Source of the DNA: Aquabacterium sp. | GTDB lineage: Bacteria > Pseudomonadota > Gammaproteobacteria > Burkholderiales > Burkholderiaceae_C | Assembly (NCBI RefSeq): GCF_016234775.1 | Contig: NZ_JACRAH010000005.1 | Coordinates: 47,502-111,501 of the forward strand | DNA: 64,000 nucleotides | Reading direction: 5' to 3' | In this document: positions 17,096 to 24,721 of the stretch, in pieces | Position numbering within the stretch: the first letter of the stretch is position 1 | Layout: each line of letters opens with the position of its first letter | Program-made: the position numbers and the translations under genes | The notes under the pieces: model-generated | Told to the model about the DNA's origin: nothing | Database searches by the model: none | Seen by the model: only the letters and a program-made list of their open reading frames with translations

Positions 17096-17970
17096 AGCCG
17101 CAACACACTTGGGAAGAAGCGGTAGTGCGGTGGCTCTTGGAAACGAGGCACAAGGCCACGCACGAACATGACAAGGCAAAGCTTCGTTGGCTTGATCAGT
17201 ACCTAGGAGGTAAGTACCTTGAAGACATTGACCGGACGTTGATCGACCGGATCAAGTTCGACCGAGAGAGGATGTGTTCTCCTGCAACCGCTAACCGCTA
17301 CTTGGCATTGGTGCGTGCGATTCTCAAGCGCGCCTGTGATGAGTGGGAGTGGCTGGAGCGCGTCCCGAAGTTCAAGCTGTTTCGTGAGGCTGAAGGCCGC
17401 GTGCGTTCACTGAACCCACTGGAGTTTCAAGCCCTGCTGAGAGAGCTACCGCCCCACCTGGCAGACATGGCGATCTTCGCTGTAGCTACCGGGCTGAGGC
17501 AGGCGAACGTGCGGGACATGCAATGGCAATACGTGGACATTGAACGGCAACACGCCTGGGTGCCTGGCAGCCAACACAAAAACGGCAAGCCTCACTCGGT
17601 ACCGCTCAATGACATGGCATTGGCAGTGCTCACGCGCCAGCTCGGTAAGCACCCCACGCAGGTGTTCACGTTTCGGGGGCAACCCATTGCGAACGTCAAC
17701 ACCAAGGCATGGACGGGCGCGCTGAAGCGTGCGGGGATTGAAGACTTCCGCTGGCACGATCTGCGGCACACGTTTGCGACGTGGCACCGCCAGGCCGGGA
17801 CACCAACCCATGAGCTACAAAGGCTCGGGGGCTGGAAAACTGGCGCGATGGTGGAGCGCTACGCACACGTAGCTCCGGAGACCTTGCAGGCGGCAGCCGG
17901 TCGGCTCGATGCGTTCGGTAGCTACGTTACGGCTACGCCGAAAGAGAAAGGACCTAGCCCTATGAGCTAA
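16924..17970 (+). CDS. Tyrosine recombinase (integrase)
   Basis: A 348-aa phage-type integrase. The core-binding SAM-like domain is at about residues 60-155 and the catalytic domain at about 160-335. Catalytic residues visible: Arg192 (TGLRQANV), His278 and Arg281 (HDLRHTF), Trp304 in the place of the second His (GGWKTG), and Tyr313 (VERYAHV). The ATG at 16924 (MSIYRRK) has GGAGAAA about 8 nt upstream; a longer in-frame version starting at 16816 adds unrelated residues. It ends 13 bases before the right attachment repeat. Integrases next to tRNA att sites usually catalyse integration into that tRNA. Confidence 0.93.
   Translation: MSIYRRKDSPCWWVKLPPIKGESRPLQQSTGTSDRRQAQQVHDRLKAARWEQERLGVKPQHTWEEAVVRWLLETRHKATHEHDKAKLRWLDQYLGGKYLEDIDRTLIDRIKFDRERMCSPATANRYLALVRAILKRACDEWEWLERVPKFKLFREAEGRVRSLNPLEFQALLRELPPHLADMAIFAVATGLRQANVRDMQWQYVDIERQHAWVPGSQHKNGKPHSVPLNDMALAVLTRQLGKHPTQVFTFRGQPIANVNTKAWTGALKRAGIEDFRWHDLRHTFATWHRQAGTPTHELQRLGGWKTGAMVERYAHVAPETLQAAAGRLDAFGSYVTATPKEKGPSPMS
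17919..17940 (+). repeat. Right copy of 22-bp subterminal direct repeat (candidate arm site)
   Basis: 20 of 22 bases match 12959-12980. It lies in the last codons of the integrase gene. GCTACG occurs at 17921 and 17932, and an inverted pair of the same hexamer at 17858/17868. Confidence 0.55.
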
Positions 17971-17974
17971 GTCC
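17950..17974. terminator. Element-borne bidirectional terminator beside the attachment site
   Basis: GGAC-TAGC pairs with GCTA-GTCC around one C-A mismatch and a 7-base loop. It is followed by TTGATTTATT on the plus strand (integrase side) and TTTCTCTTT on the minus strand (tRNA side). It overlaps the integrase stop codon. The shape, including the mismatch position, copies that of the displaced terminator at 12768-12798. Confidence 0.6.
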
Positions 17975-17982
17975 TTGATTTA

Positions 17983-18028
17983 TTGGTAGGCCGTGTTGGA
18001 CTTGAACCAACGACCAAAGGATTATGAG
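17983..18028. repeat. Right attachment repeat (46 bp), within the intact tRNA gene
   Basis: Perfect copy of 12807-12852. It covers the tRNA from the anticodon loop to one base beyond CCA, so integration leaves a complete tRNA here. Confidence 0.92.
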
Positions 18029-18060
18029 TCCTCTGCTCTAACCAACTGAGCTAACGGCCC
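17984..18060 (-). tRNA. tRNA with CAU anticodon, probably tRNA-Ile2 (lysidine type)
   Basis: A 77-nt cloverleaf on the minus strand with a 7-bp acceptor stem (one G1-U72 wobble), D arm GCTC/GAGC, anticodon stem GAGGA/TCCTT around CTCATAA, T arm GTTGG/CCAAC and an encoded CCA. The anticodon is CAU. C4-G69 and C5-G68 and the T-arm region (TTGGTC, GGTTCAAGTCC) resemble E. coli tRNA-Ile2, whose C34 becomes lysidine, rather than elongator tRNA-Met. Automatic callers often label such genes Met. It serves as the integration site of the element. Confidence 0.85.
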
Positions 18061-18118
18061 CCTGAGATAAGCCCGCCATTGTAGGACAAGGCTCGGGCGT
18101 CGCCGCCACACACCACGC

Positions 18119-18736
18119 TCAAGGCACGCGCTTGAGGCCCAGGCCGTCAAACGTGGAGGTCGTGACCCAATCCAGTATCTGGGCATCCGTGTACTGCCCG
18201 GAATCCTTGAGCATGGACACAACGGGATCGCACGCTCGCGCAAACAGGGTGTAGAGCACCATCTCCGCAGGTAGCTCGGGGTTGAGTTCCCCGCGGGTCT
18301 GCGCCTGTGTCACCCAGATGCTCAGCTTGTTGCTCAGATTCAGAAGGCGGTCTGTGTAATCGTCATTGCCTTGCAGCGATGACGTGAGCGATGAGTCCCG
18401 AGACGGGAGGGACGGCATCTCCCCGGCCAGCAAGCTGCTCATGGCCCAGCGGGCCACCGCCTTGAGCTGGTCGATCGCGCGTGTTTCGGGCTTTTCACGC
18501 AAACCGTCGACAAACGCCAGCGCGCGATCCAGCGCACGCACCATGGCTGCACCTGCCAACTCTTCCTTGGACGAAAAGTGCTTGTATAGGCTGGCCTTGG
18601 CCACGCCCGCTTCTGCCGCAACTTCGTCCACCGTCATGGCGTCATAGCCCTTGGTCGCCAACAGTCGGTTGACCGCCTCGACGATCGCATCCTCGCGAAT
18701 GCGCTGAATTTGTTCTTTGTATGAGAGACGAGCCAT
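18119..18736 (-). CDS. TetR/AcrR family transcriptional regulator
   Basis: A 205-aa regulator with the TetR HTH at residues ~10-55 (EAVNRLLATKGYDAMTVDEV, AGVAKASLYKHFSSKEEL). The C-terminal part is a helical ligand-binding domain. The ATG at 18736 gives the normal short N-terminus (MARLSYKEQ); an upstream start would add 24 unrelated residues. It is divergent from the amine-oxidase-headed lipid operon. Two overlapping palindromes in the gap are probable operators, so it likely represses that operon, perhaps relieved by a fatty acid or hydrophobic ligand. Confidence 0.88.
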   Translation of the reverse strand: MARLSYKEQIQRIREDAIVEAVNRLLATKGYDAMTVDEVAAEAGVAKASLYKHFSSKEELAGAAMVRALDRALAFVDGLREKPETRAIDQLKAVARWAMSSLLAGEMPSLPSRDSSLTSSLQGNDDYTDRLLNLSNKLSIWVTQAQTRGELNPELPAEMVLYTLFARACDPVVSMLKDSGQYTDAQILDWVTTSTFDGLGLKRVP

Positions 18737-18820
18737 GCCACGATTGTAGGCTCGGGAGGCTGAAGGGAAGACCATGATGTACACATGGAATTCCCATGCG
18801 GATATCATTTAAACCAATGA

Positions 18821-18846
18821 GTTCAATTTATGAACTAATTAGTTCA
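18821..18846. promoter_or_regulatory. Overlapping palindromic operators between TetR gene and lipid operon
   Basis: GTTCA-N5-TGAAC (18821-18835) overlaps the perfect palindrome TGAACTAATTAGTTCA (18831-18846), sharing the TGAAC half-site. The pair lies 22 bases before the amine oxidase ATG, next to a TATAGACT stretch (18851-18858). The arrangement fits a TetR repressor with two dimers or alternative registers. Confidence 0.65.
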
Positions 18847-18867
18847 CCACTATAGACTGGAGTGCTC

Positions 18868-20184
18868 ATGCCCCGTATCGCCGTGATTGGAGCTGGCATC
18901 AGCGGCCTCAGTGCTGCGTGGCAGTTGAGTGCCTCAGGCAGCCCGACCGACGTCACCCTGTTCGAGGCCGGGCGCCACTTTGGCGGCCACGCCAACACCG
19001 TTGACGTGACGATCGACGGCGTCACCCACGGGGTCGACACGGGCTTTCTTGTCTACAACGAACGAACCTACCCGGGCCTGATCGCCCTATTTAATGAACT
19101 GGGCGTGGTGCGATCGCCCTCAGAGATGTCCTTTTCGGTTCAGTCACCTCAGGCAGCAAAAGGCAACGAGCAGGCGGCGATCGAGTGGAGTGGCAACTCG
19201 CTCGACACGGTGTTTGCGCAACGACGCAATCTGCTGAGCCCGCGCTTCTGGTCCATGCTGCGCGACATCCTGCGCTTCAACAAGCTGACCACGGCGCTGG
19301 CCACATCCGGCGCGGCCGAGGCGCTGGCGCAACCGATTGGCGCCTTCCTGGATCAGCATCACTTCGGCACGCCCTTCAGAGACGACTATTTCCTGCCCAT
19401 GGTGGCCTGCATCTGGTCCTGCCCGACCGAGCAGATGCTGCGCTTTCCCATGGCCACGATGATCCGCTTCTGCCACAACCATGGTCTGCTGCAAGTCAGC
19501 AACCGGCCCCAGTGGTACACGGTGACAGGCGGCTCACGAGAGTACGTTCGCAAGATGTTGCCGCGCTTGAGTGATGCACGCCTGAACACCCCGGTCACAG
19601 CGGTCTCTCGCCTGGCGCACGGCGTCATCGTTCATACCGCCAAAGGCCCCGAGCCATTTGATGGTGTGGTCATGGCCTGCCACAGCGACCAGGCACTGGC
19701 CATGCTGGGCTCCCAAGCCACGCCAAGGGAGCGTGAGTTGCTGGGCGCCATCCGTTATCAAGCGAACCGTGCCGTGCTGCACACGGACACCAGCATGCTG
19801 CCTCAGCGGCGCAAAGCCTGGGCTGCGTGGAACTATGAGCGAGCCCCCCAGCAAGGGCGCGGCGCATCGCGCGTGTGTCTCCACTATCTGATCAATCTCC
19901 TGCAACCCCTGCCCTGGGATCAGTCCGTGGTGGTGTCGCTCAACCCGGTGCGTGAACCAAACGCAGACCAAGTGTTGCGCGAGTTCGAATACGCCCACCC
20001 GGTTTTCGACCAGGCTGCGATTGATGCCCAGAAGGCCCTGCCGTCCATTCAAGGCCTTGCGCACACCTGGTATGCCGGCGCCTGGTGCGGCTACGGCTTT
20101 CATGAAGACGGCTTGCAGGCGGGACTGAACGCCGCGCAACTGATCCAGCAGCAGCATCGTGCGCACACACGGCAGGCTGCCTGA
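18868..20184 (+). CDS. FAD-dependent amine-oxidase-type oxidoreductase
   Basis: A 438-aa flavoprotein. The dinucleotide-binding motif GAGISG (8-13) opens a Rossmann fold, followed by the acidic residue of FEAG and GGHANTV, as in the NAD(P)/FAD-binding protein COG2907 group (predicted flavin amine oxidases next to CFA-synthase genes). Family members act on lipid acyl chains and are not true amine oxidases; in furan-fatty-acid pathways a relative is a desaturase. The ATG at 18868 has GGAG 5 nt before it; an in-frame GTG six bases upstream is less likely. It heads an operon of eight genes with short gaps or overlaps. Confidence 0.85.
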   Translation: MPRIAVIGAGISGLSAAWQLSASGSPTDVTLFEAGRHFGGHANTVDVTIDGVTHGVDTGFLVYNERTYPGLIALFNELGVVRSPSEMSFSVQSPQAAKGNEQAAIEWSGNSLDTVFAQRRNLLSPRFWSMLRDILRFNKLTTALATSGAAEALAQPIGAFLDQHHFGTPFRDDYFLPMVACIWSCPTEQMLRFPMATMIRFCHNHGLLQVSNRPQWYTVTGGSREYVRKMLPRLSDARLNTPVTAVSRLAHGVIVHTAKGPEPFDGVVMACHSDQALAMLGSQATPRERELLGAIRYQANRAVLHTDTSMLPQRRKAWAAWNYERAPQQGRGASRVCLHYLINLLQPLPWDQSVVVSLNPVREPNADQVLREFEYAHPVFDQAAIDAQKALPSIQGLAHTWYAGAWCGYGFHEDGLQAGLNAAQLIQQQHRAHTRQAA

Positions 20185-20206
20185 TGGACTTGACAAGGGC
20201 TACACC

Positions 20207-20980
20207 ATGAGCGACCACATGCAGGATGCCGCCGCACCTCAAGCCTTTATCGGCATGGGACAGGTCTGGCACCGTCGCTTGCGCCCCGCCGAACACCAAT
20301 TCAGTCATGACAGCTACTTCCTTCTGTTGCCCATGCGCCATGGCCGATCACACGGCTGGGCCGTTCCTCGTCGTCGATTCGGCTTGATCACTTTTCTGGA
20401 TCAGGACCATGGCGAGGGCGGGCCTGATGCGTTGGCGTGGTTTGACTCACTGCTGCGCCAGGAAGGCATTGACGACGCGGATGGCGAGATCTGGCTGCAG
20501 ACCTACCCCCGCGTGTTGGGCCACGCGTTCAAACCCGTGAGCTTCTGGTTTGCCCATCGTGCAGATGGCACCTTGACTGCCATCCTGGCGGAGGTGAACA
20601 ACACCTTTGGCGAGAGGCACTGCTATCTGCTTCAAGGCGAGGCATTGCATTGGGGGCAGACCTTGACGGCCGACAAGGTGTTCCACGTCTCGCCCTTTTG
20701 CAGCGTGGCAGGGCAATACCGCTTCCGTTTCGAGCGCACTGCTGAGCGCACGCTGGCTCGCATCGATCTGCACGACGAGCAGGGCCCGCTGCTGCAGACC
20801 AGCATCAGCGGCCATCTGCACCCCTTCACAGCCCGGAGTGCCCGCCACGCTTTCTGCACCATGCCGCTCATGACGCTTGGCGTGGTGGCCCGCATCCACT
20901 GGCATGCCTTGAAGCTTCTGCTCAAGCGCGTGCCCTTCTTCCACAAACCCGCCGCGCCGGAACGCTTCGTCACACGATGA
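20207..20980 (+). CDS. DUF1365 domain-containing protein
   Basis: A 257-aa protein of the DUF1365 family. Typical segments are VWHRRLRPAEHQFSHDSYFLLL near the start, YPRVLGHAFKPVSFWF in the middle and FHVSPFCSVAGQYRFRF further on. The family has no established reaction; it nearly always sits between the FAD amine oxidase and the CFA-synthase-like gene, so a role in the same acyl-chain modification is likely. The ATG at 20207 is chosen over a start in the upstream overlap. It overlaps the next gene by 4 bases (ATGA), indicating coupled translation. Confidence 0.85.
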   Translation: MSDHMQDAAAPQAFIGMGQVWHRRLRPAEHQFSHDSYFLLLPMRHGRSHGWAVPRRRFGLITFLDQDHGEGGPDALAWFDSLLRQEGIDDADGEIWLQTYPRVLGHAFKPVSFWFAHRADGTLTAILAEVNNTFGERHCYLLQGEALHWGQTLTADKVFHVSPFCSVAGQYRFRFERTAERTLARIDLHDEQGPLLQTSISGHLHPFTARSARHAFCTMPLMTLGVVARIHWHALKLLLKRVPFFHKPAAPERFVTR

Positions 20981-22260
20981 ACACCACCGCTCACACCCCT
21001 TCAGCGCAGGCCGCAGGCCATGCCACGCTGCCCGCCGACGCACCAGCCTCTGCTCGCACCGTATTCAGGATGCTGGACAAACTGGCTCACGGCCGACTGG
21101 ACATCCAATGGCCCGACGGCCGCCACAGCCGCTTTCCGGCCCATGCGCCAGACACGGCCACCAGCCTTCGCGCCACCATTTGCCTGAACAACTGGCGGGT
21201 GTTCGAACGCACAATGAAGTCAGGCGACATTGGCTTTGCCGAGAGCTTCATCGATGGCGACTGGCACACGCCAGACCTGACCGCCTTGTTGTCGCTGTTC
21301 ATTGCCAACCGGGATCACCTGGAGCAGATTGTGTACGGCTCCTGGTGGGGCTCGCTGCTCTATCGCGTCAAGCACTGGCTCAATCGCAACTCACGCACGG
21401 GCAGCGCCAAGAACATCCACGCCCACTATGACCTGGGCAACGACTTCTACCGGATGTGGCTGGATCCGTCGATGAACTACTCCAGTGCATGGTTCGAGGG
21501 GCGCAGCGCTCAAGAACTGGCTGGCCACTCGCTCCAGGAGGCCCAGCAGGCCAAGATGCGTCGCGCACTGGACGAGGCCGGCGTGCAAGCGGGCAGCCGC
21601 GTGCTGGAGATCGGATGCGGTTGGGGCGCCATTGCCGAGACGGCAGCCAAGGAGCGCAGCGCACACGTGACGGGCGTGACCTTGTCAAAAGAGCAACTGG
21701 CCTGGGCCCAGGACCGCATGGCCAAGGGCGGCTTGAGCCAGCAGGCCGATCTGCGCTATCAGGACTACCGCGATCTGGTTGCCCAGCATGAGGCCCAACC
21801 GTTCGATGCCATCGTGTCCATCGAAATGTTCGAAGCAGTTGGCCGTGAATACTGGGACAGCTACTTCGACACCATCAAACGCTGCCTCAAGCCAGGTGGC
21901 AGAGCCTGCATCCAGACCATCACCATCCGAGACGACCTGTTCGATCGCTATGTGAAGTCAACCGACTTCATCCAGCAGTACATCTTCCCGGGTGGCCTGC
22001 TGCCCAGTCCCTCGCAGTTTGAAGCGATGGCGCGCAAGGCCGGCCTGGTGGTCGACAAACGACTGGCTTTCGGGCCTGACTACGCCGAAACACTGCGTCG
22101 ATGGCGCGATGCCTTCCTGCAGCGCGAAGCAGACGTTGGTCAGTTGGGTTTCGACACCCGCTTCGTCCGTATCTGGACCTTCTACCTGGCTTACTGTGAA
22201 GCCGCCTTTGACCATGGCAACACGGACGTCATGCAGTTCACGCTGCGTCGCCCGGCCTGA
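20977..22260 (+). CDS. Cyclopropane-fatty-acyl-phospholipid synthase-like methyltransferase
   Basis: A 427-aa SAM-dependent enzyme of the CFA-synthase family. The family segments AHYDLGNDFYRMWLD (149-163) and MNYSSAWF precede the SAM motif VLEIGCGWG (209-217), and EMFEAVG (active-site region) follows. The classical enzymes transfer a methylene to the double bond of a phospholipid acyl chain; relatives in clusters like this one add a methyl group on the way to furan or branched fatty acids. The flavoprotein partner and DUF1365 neighbour favour the second kind of role, but this is inference. Confidence 0.88.
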   Translation: MNTTAHTPSAQAAGHATLPADAPASARTVFRMLDKLAHGRLDIQWPDGRHSRFPAHAPDTATSLRATICLNNWRVFERTMKSGDIGFAESFIDGDWHTPDLTALLSLFIANRDHLEQIVYGSWWGSLLYRVKHWLNRNSRTGSAKNIHAHYDLGNDFYRMWLDPSMNYSSAWFEGRSAQELAGHSLQEAQQAKMRRALDEAGVQAGSRVLEIGCGWGAIAETAAKERSAHVTGVTLSKEQLAWAQDRMAKGGLSQQADLRYQDYRDLVAQHEAQPFDAIVSIEMFEAVGREYWDSYFDTIKRCLKPGGRACIQTITIRDDLFDRYVKSTDFIQQYIFPGGLLPSPSQFEAMARKAGLVVDKRLAFGPDYAETLRRWRDAFLQREADVGQLGFDTRFVRIWTFYLAYCEAAFDHGNTDVMQFTLRRPA

Positions 22261-22270
22261 AGCAGGCTCG

Positions 22271-22867
22271 ATGCGCGATCACACCATGCCAGCCACCCCT
22301 TCATCCTTGACGCGCAGGCGCTGTCTGCAACAGCTGACTGCCCTTTGCGTCTCCACCACCTGCACCATGACCACGTCTGCCGCCCCCCCCATTGCCACCA
22401 CGCCCGCCGAGGTGGCGAGTGCGCTCAGCAAAGCCCAGTTGCTGGGCCGCGCCACCTTGCGCTTCTTCGGCCTGCGTGTGTACGAGGCACGCTTGTGGGC
22501 GCCTCCTGCCTTTGATGCCTTGCGCTATGACAGCCTCCCCTTTGCGTTGGAGCTGGCCTACGCACGCAAGTTGAACGGTAGCGACATCGCAGAACGATCG
22601 ATTGCCGAAATGCGCCGCGTGGGCGACTTCAGCGAAGCGCAGTCCAAGGCCTGGCAGGACATGATGAACAAGGCCTTCCCCGACGTGCAAGCAGATGACC
22701 GCCTCACCGGCGTGCACGATGGACAAGGCCTGGTCCGCTTCTACTTCAATGGGCAGGCTACCGCCAGCATCAAGGACAAGGACTATGCGCGCCTGTTCTT
22801 CGGCATCTGGTTGTCAGACAAGACATCAGCGCCCGGCCTGCGTGCCTCGCTGATCGGGCAAGGCTGA
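22271..22867 (+). CDS. Chalcone isomerase-like exported protein
   Basis: A 198-aa protein. The N-terminus carries consecutive arginines before a hydrophobic stretch (RRRCLQQLTALCVS), so it may be a Tat or Sec signal. The rest matches the bacterial chalcone-isomerase-like family (LRFFGLRVYEARLWAP, LELAYARKLNGSDIAERS, FYFNGQATASI). In bacteria this fold usually binds fatty acids and has no chalcone substrate, which fits the lipid operon. The start is uncertain: the ATG at 22271 has a weak ribosome binding site, and another ATG at 22286 is possible. Confidence 0.75.
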   Translation: MRDHTMPATPSSLTRRRCLQQLTALCVSTTCTMTTSAAPPIATTPAEVASALSKAQLLGRATLRFFGLRVYEARLWAPPAFDALRYDSLPFALELAYARKLNGSDIAERSIAEMRRVGDFSEAQSKAWQDMMNKAFPDVQADDRLTGVHDGQGLVRFYFNGQATASIKDKDYARLFFGIWLSDKTSAPGLRASLIGQG

Positions 22868-22870
22868 GCC

Positions 22871-24148
22871 ATGGGTGCAGCGCACACCGCAGGCAACGGC
22901 TGGCGCTACGGTCTGCTGGGCTTGCCGCTGGCCTTCGTGTCGCTGCCTCTGTATGTGAGCCTGCCTCGCCACTACGCTGAACACCACGCCGTGCCTTTGG
23001 CCACGCTGGGCCTGTTGCTGCTGGGTACGCGTTTGCTGGATGCCCTGTTGGACCCAGGCATTGGCCGTTGGGTAGACCGATTGTTTGCCAGAAGCCCCGC
23101 ACAAGGCTGGCAAGTGGCGCTGCTGGCATCGGTGGCCATGGCCTCAGGTTTCGCAGCGTTATGGACGCCGCCAGAAGTAAGCCCAGGCCAGCTCACGCCT
23201 TTGCTGCTGTGGCTGAGCGCCGCCTTGATGGTGACCTACCTGAGCTACAGCGTGATCACCATGGTGCACCAGACATGGGGGGCGCGCTGGGGTGGCGATG
23301 CTGATCAGCGGGCGCGCCTGGTCGCATGGCGAGAAGGTGCTGCACTGGCTGGCGTGCTGCTGGCCAGCGTCCTTCCTGCCTGGTTGGGCCTGCCAGCCAC
23401 GAGCCTGGCCCTGGCACTCAGCCTGATGATCGGGCTGTGGGCCTTGCATCAAACCCTGCCGGCTCACACTGCGCTGCTGAGGGCGCAGGTGACCTCGACC
23501 ATGAGCTCGTCGCCATGGTCCAACCGCGCCTTCACAGCGCTGTTGCTGGTGTTCCTGCTCAACGGCACGGCCAGCGCCATCCCTGCTACCTTGCTGCCCT
23601 TCTTCGTGCGCGACACCTTGCAGGCGCCCACCTGGGAGCCGCTGTTTCTGGGCAGCTACTTCCTGGCTGCGGCCCTGGGCTTGCCACTGTGGGTCCGCCT
23701 GATCCGGCGGCTGGGGCTGGGCCGCAGCTGGCTGGTCGGCATGGGGCTGAGCATGGCCGCGTTTTGCGCTGTCCCCACACTGGGACCCGGCGACACCTGG
23801 GCCTTCCTGTTCGTGTGCGTGGCCACCGGGCTGGCCCTGGGCGCCGACCTGGCTATCCCCGGTGCCTTGCTCACAGGGCTTATCCACCACGCGGGGCTGG
23901 GCCAACACAGTGAAGGCCGCTTTCTGGGTTGGTGGACGGCTGCGACCAAGCTCAATCTCGCGCTGGCTTCCGGCTTGAGCCTGCCTTTGCTGGCCCTGGT
24001 CGGGTTTGAAACCGGGCGCCATACCGATCAAAACCAGTTGGCCCTGTCAATGGCATATGGGCTGTTGCCATGCGTGTTCAAGCTGTTGGCAGCCTGGGCA
24101 CTGTGGCATGCCATGCGCCGCCACCCTACTTTGAAAGCACAAGCATGA
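22871..24148 (+). CDS. MFS/GPH-type transporter
   Basis: A 425-aa integral membrane protein with about twelve hydrophobic helices. The GPH (glycoside-pentoside-hexuronide) signature region LLDPGIGRWVDRL after the second helix and RLVAWREGAALAG in the middle resemble sodium/proton symporters. The same transporter type recurs in CFA-synthase/amine-oxidase clusters, so it may export or flip a lipid-derived product and not a sugar. It begins 3 bases after the preceding stop and overlaps the following lipoprotein gene by 4 bases. Confidence 0.8.
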   Translation: MGAAHTAGNGWRYGLLGLPLAFVSLPLYVSLPRHYAEHHAVPLATLGLLLLGTRLLDALLDPGIGRWVDRLFARSPAQGWQVALLASVAMASGFAALWTPPEVSPGQLTPLLLWLSAALMVTYLSYSVITMVHQTWGARWGGDADQRARLVAWREGAALAGVLLASVLPAWLGLPATSLALALSLMIGLWALHQTLPAHTALLRAQVTSTMSSSPWSNRAFTALLLVFLLNGTASAIPATLLPFFVRDTLQAPTWEPLFLGSYFLAAALGLPLWVRLIRRLGLGRSWLVGMGLSMAAFCAVPTLGPGDTWAFLFVCVATGLALGADLAIPGALLTGLIHHAGLGQHSEGRFLGWWTAATKLNLALASGLSLPLLALVGFETGRHTDQNQLALSMAYGLLPCVFKLLAAWALWHAMRRHPTLKAQA

Positions 24149-24699
24149 ACCGGCTCAAACGCACCTTGCACGGCATCGCATCAGCCATGTTGGCCGTGGG
24201 TCTGTCAGCAGCCCTGAGCGGCTGTGCCGGGCCACGCATTCAAGACTACGCCAACGAGCAACCCAGGCTCGACTTGCGCCAATACCTGGATGGCCCGCTT
24301 CGCGCTCAAGGCATCTTCACGGATCGGCAAGGCCGCGTGGTCAAGCGCTTCGTGGTTGAGATGCAAGCCAAGTGGGAAGGCCAGCAAGGCACGCTGGACG
24401 AGCGCTTCACTTACAGCGATGGCACCCGCCAGCAACGCATCTGGCATCTCACGGACCTGGGCGGTGGCCGCTACAGCGGACGCGCGGATGATGTGGTGGG
24501 ACAAGCCACTGGCGAGTCAGCGGGCAACGCCTTTTACTGGAGTTACACCATGGCTCTGCCCGTCGATGGCCAAGTCTGGCATGTGCAGCTTGAAGACTGG
24601 ATGTTCCTGGTGGACAGCCGCACCGTGATCAACAGGGCCGCGATGAGCAAGTTCGGCATCCATCTGGGCGACGTGACGCTGTCGTTCACCAAACTTTGA
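24145..24699 (+). CDS. DUF3833 family lipoprotein
   Basis: A 184-aa predicted lipoprotein. The signal ends in the lipobox LSGC, so Cys would be acylated and the protein anchored on the periplasmic side. The mature part matches DUF3833, a small beta-rich family found with CFA-synthase-like genes. Its ATG overlaps the transporter stop (ATGA). It may carry or modify acyl chains in the envelope, but no activity has been shown that I know of. Confidence 0.82.
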   Translation: MNRLKRTLHGIASAMLAVGLSAALSGCAGPRIQDYANEQPRLDLRQYLDGPLRAQGIFTDRQGRVVKRFVVEMQAKWEGQQGTLDERFTYSDGTRQQRIWHLTDLGGGRYSGRADDVVGQATGESAGNAFYWSYTMALPVDGQVWHVQLEDWMFLVDSRTVINRAAMSKFGIHLGDVTLSFTKL

Positions 24700-24721
24700 A
24701 GACACTCTCAGACTGCCTCTC

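Larger units (their letters stand above)
12807..18028. mobile_element. 5.2-kb tRNA-integrated element with rep, HTH, integrase and DUF262-HNH cargo
   Basis: The boundaries are perfect 46-bp direct repeats at 12807-12852 and 17983-18028. The right copy is part of an intact tRNA-CAU gene and the left copy is only its 3' half, from the anticodon loop to one base past CCA. This is the usual footprint of tyrosine-recombinase integration. The repeat-to-repeat unit is 5176 bp. Genes on the right arm: replication initiator (15489), excisionase-like HTH (16721) and integrase (16924) on the plus strand. On the left arm: DUF262-HNH and zinc-ribbon-like genes on the minus strand, much more AT-rich. There are no capsid, coat, Zot or conjugation genes, so it is more like a satellite or plasmid-like integrative element than a complete phage. 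Confidence 0.88.
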
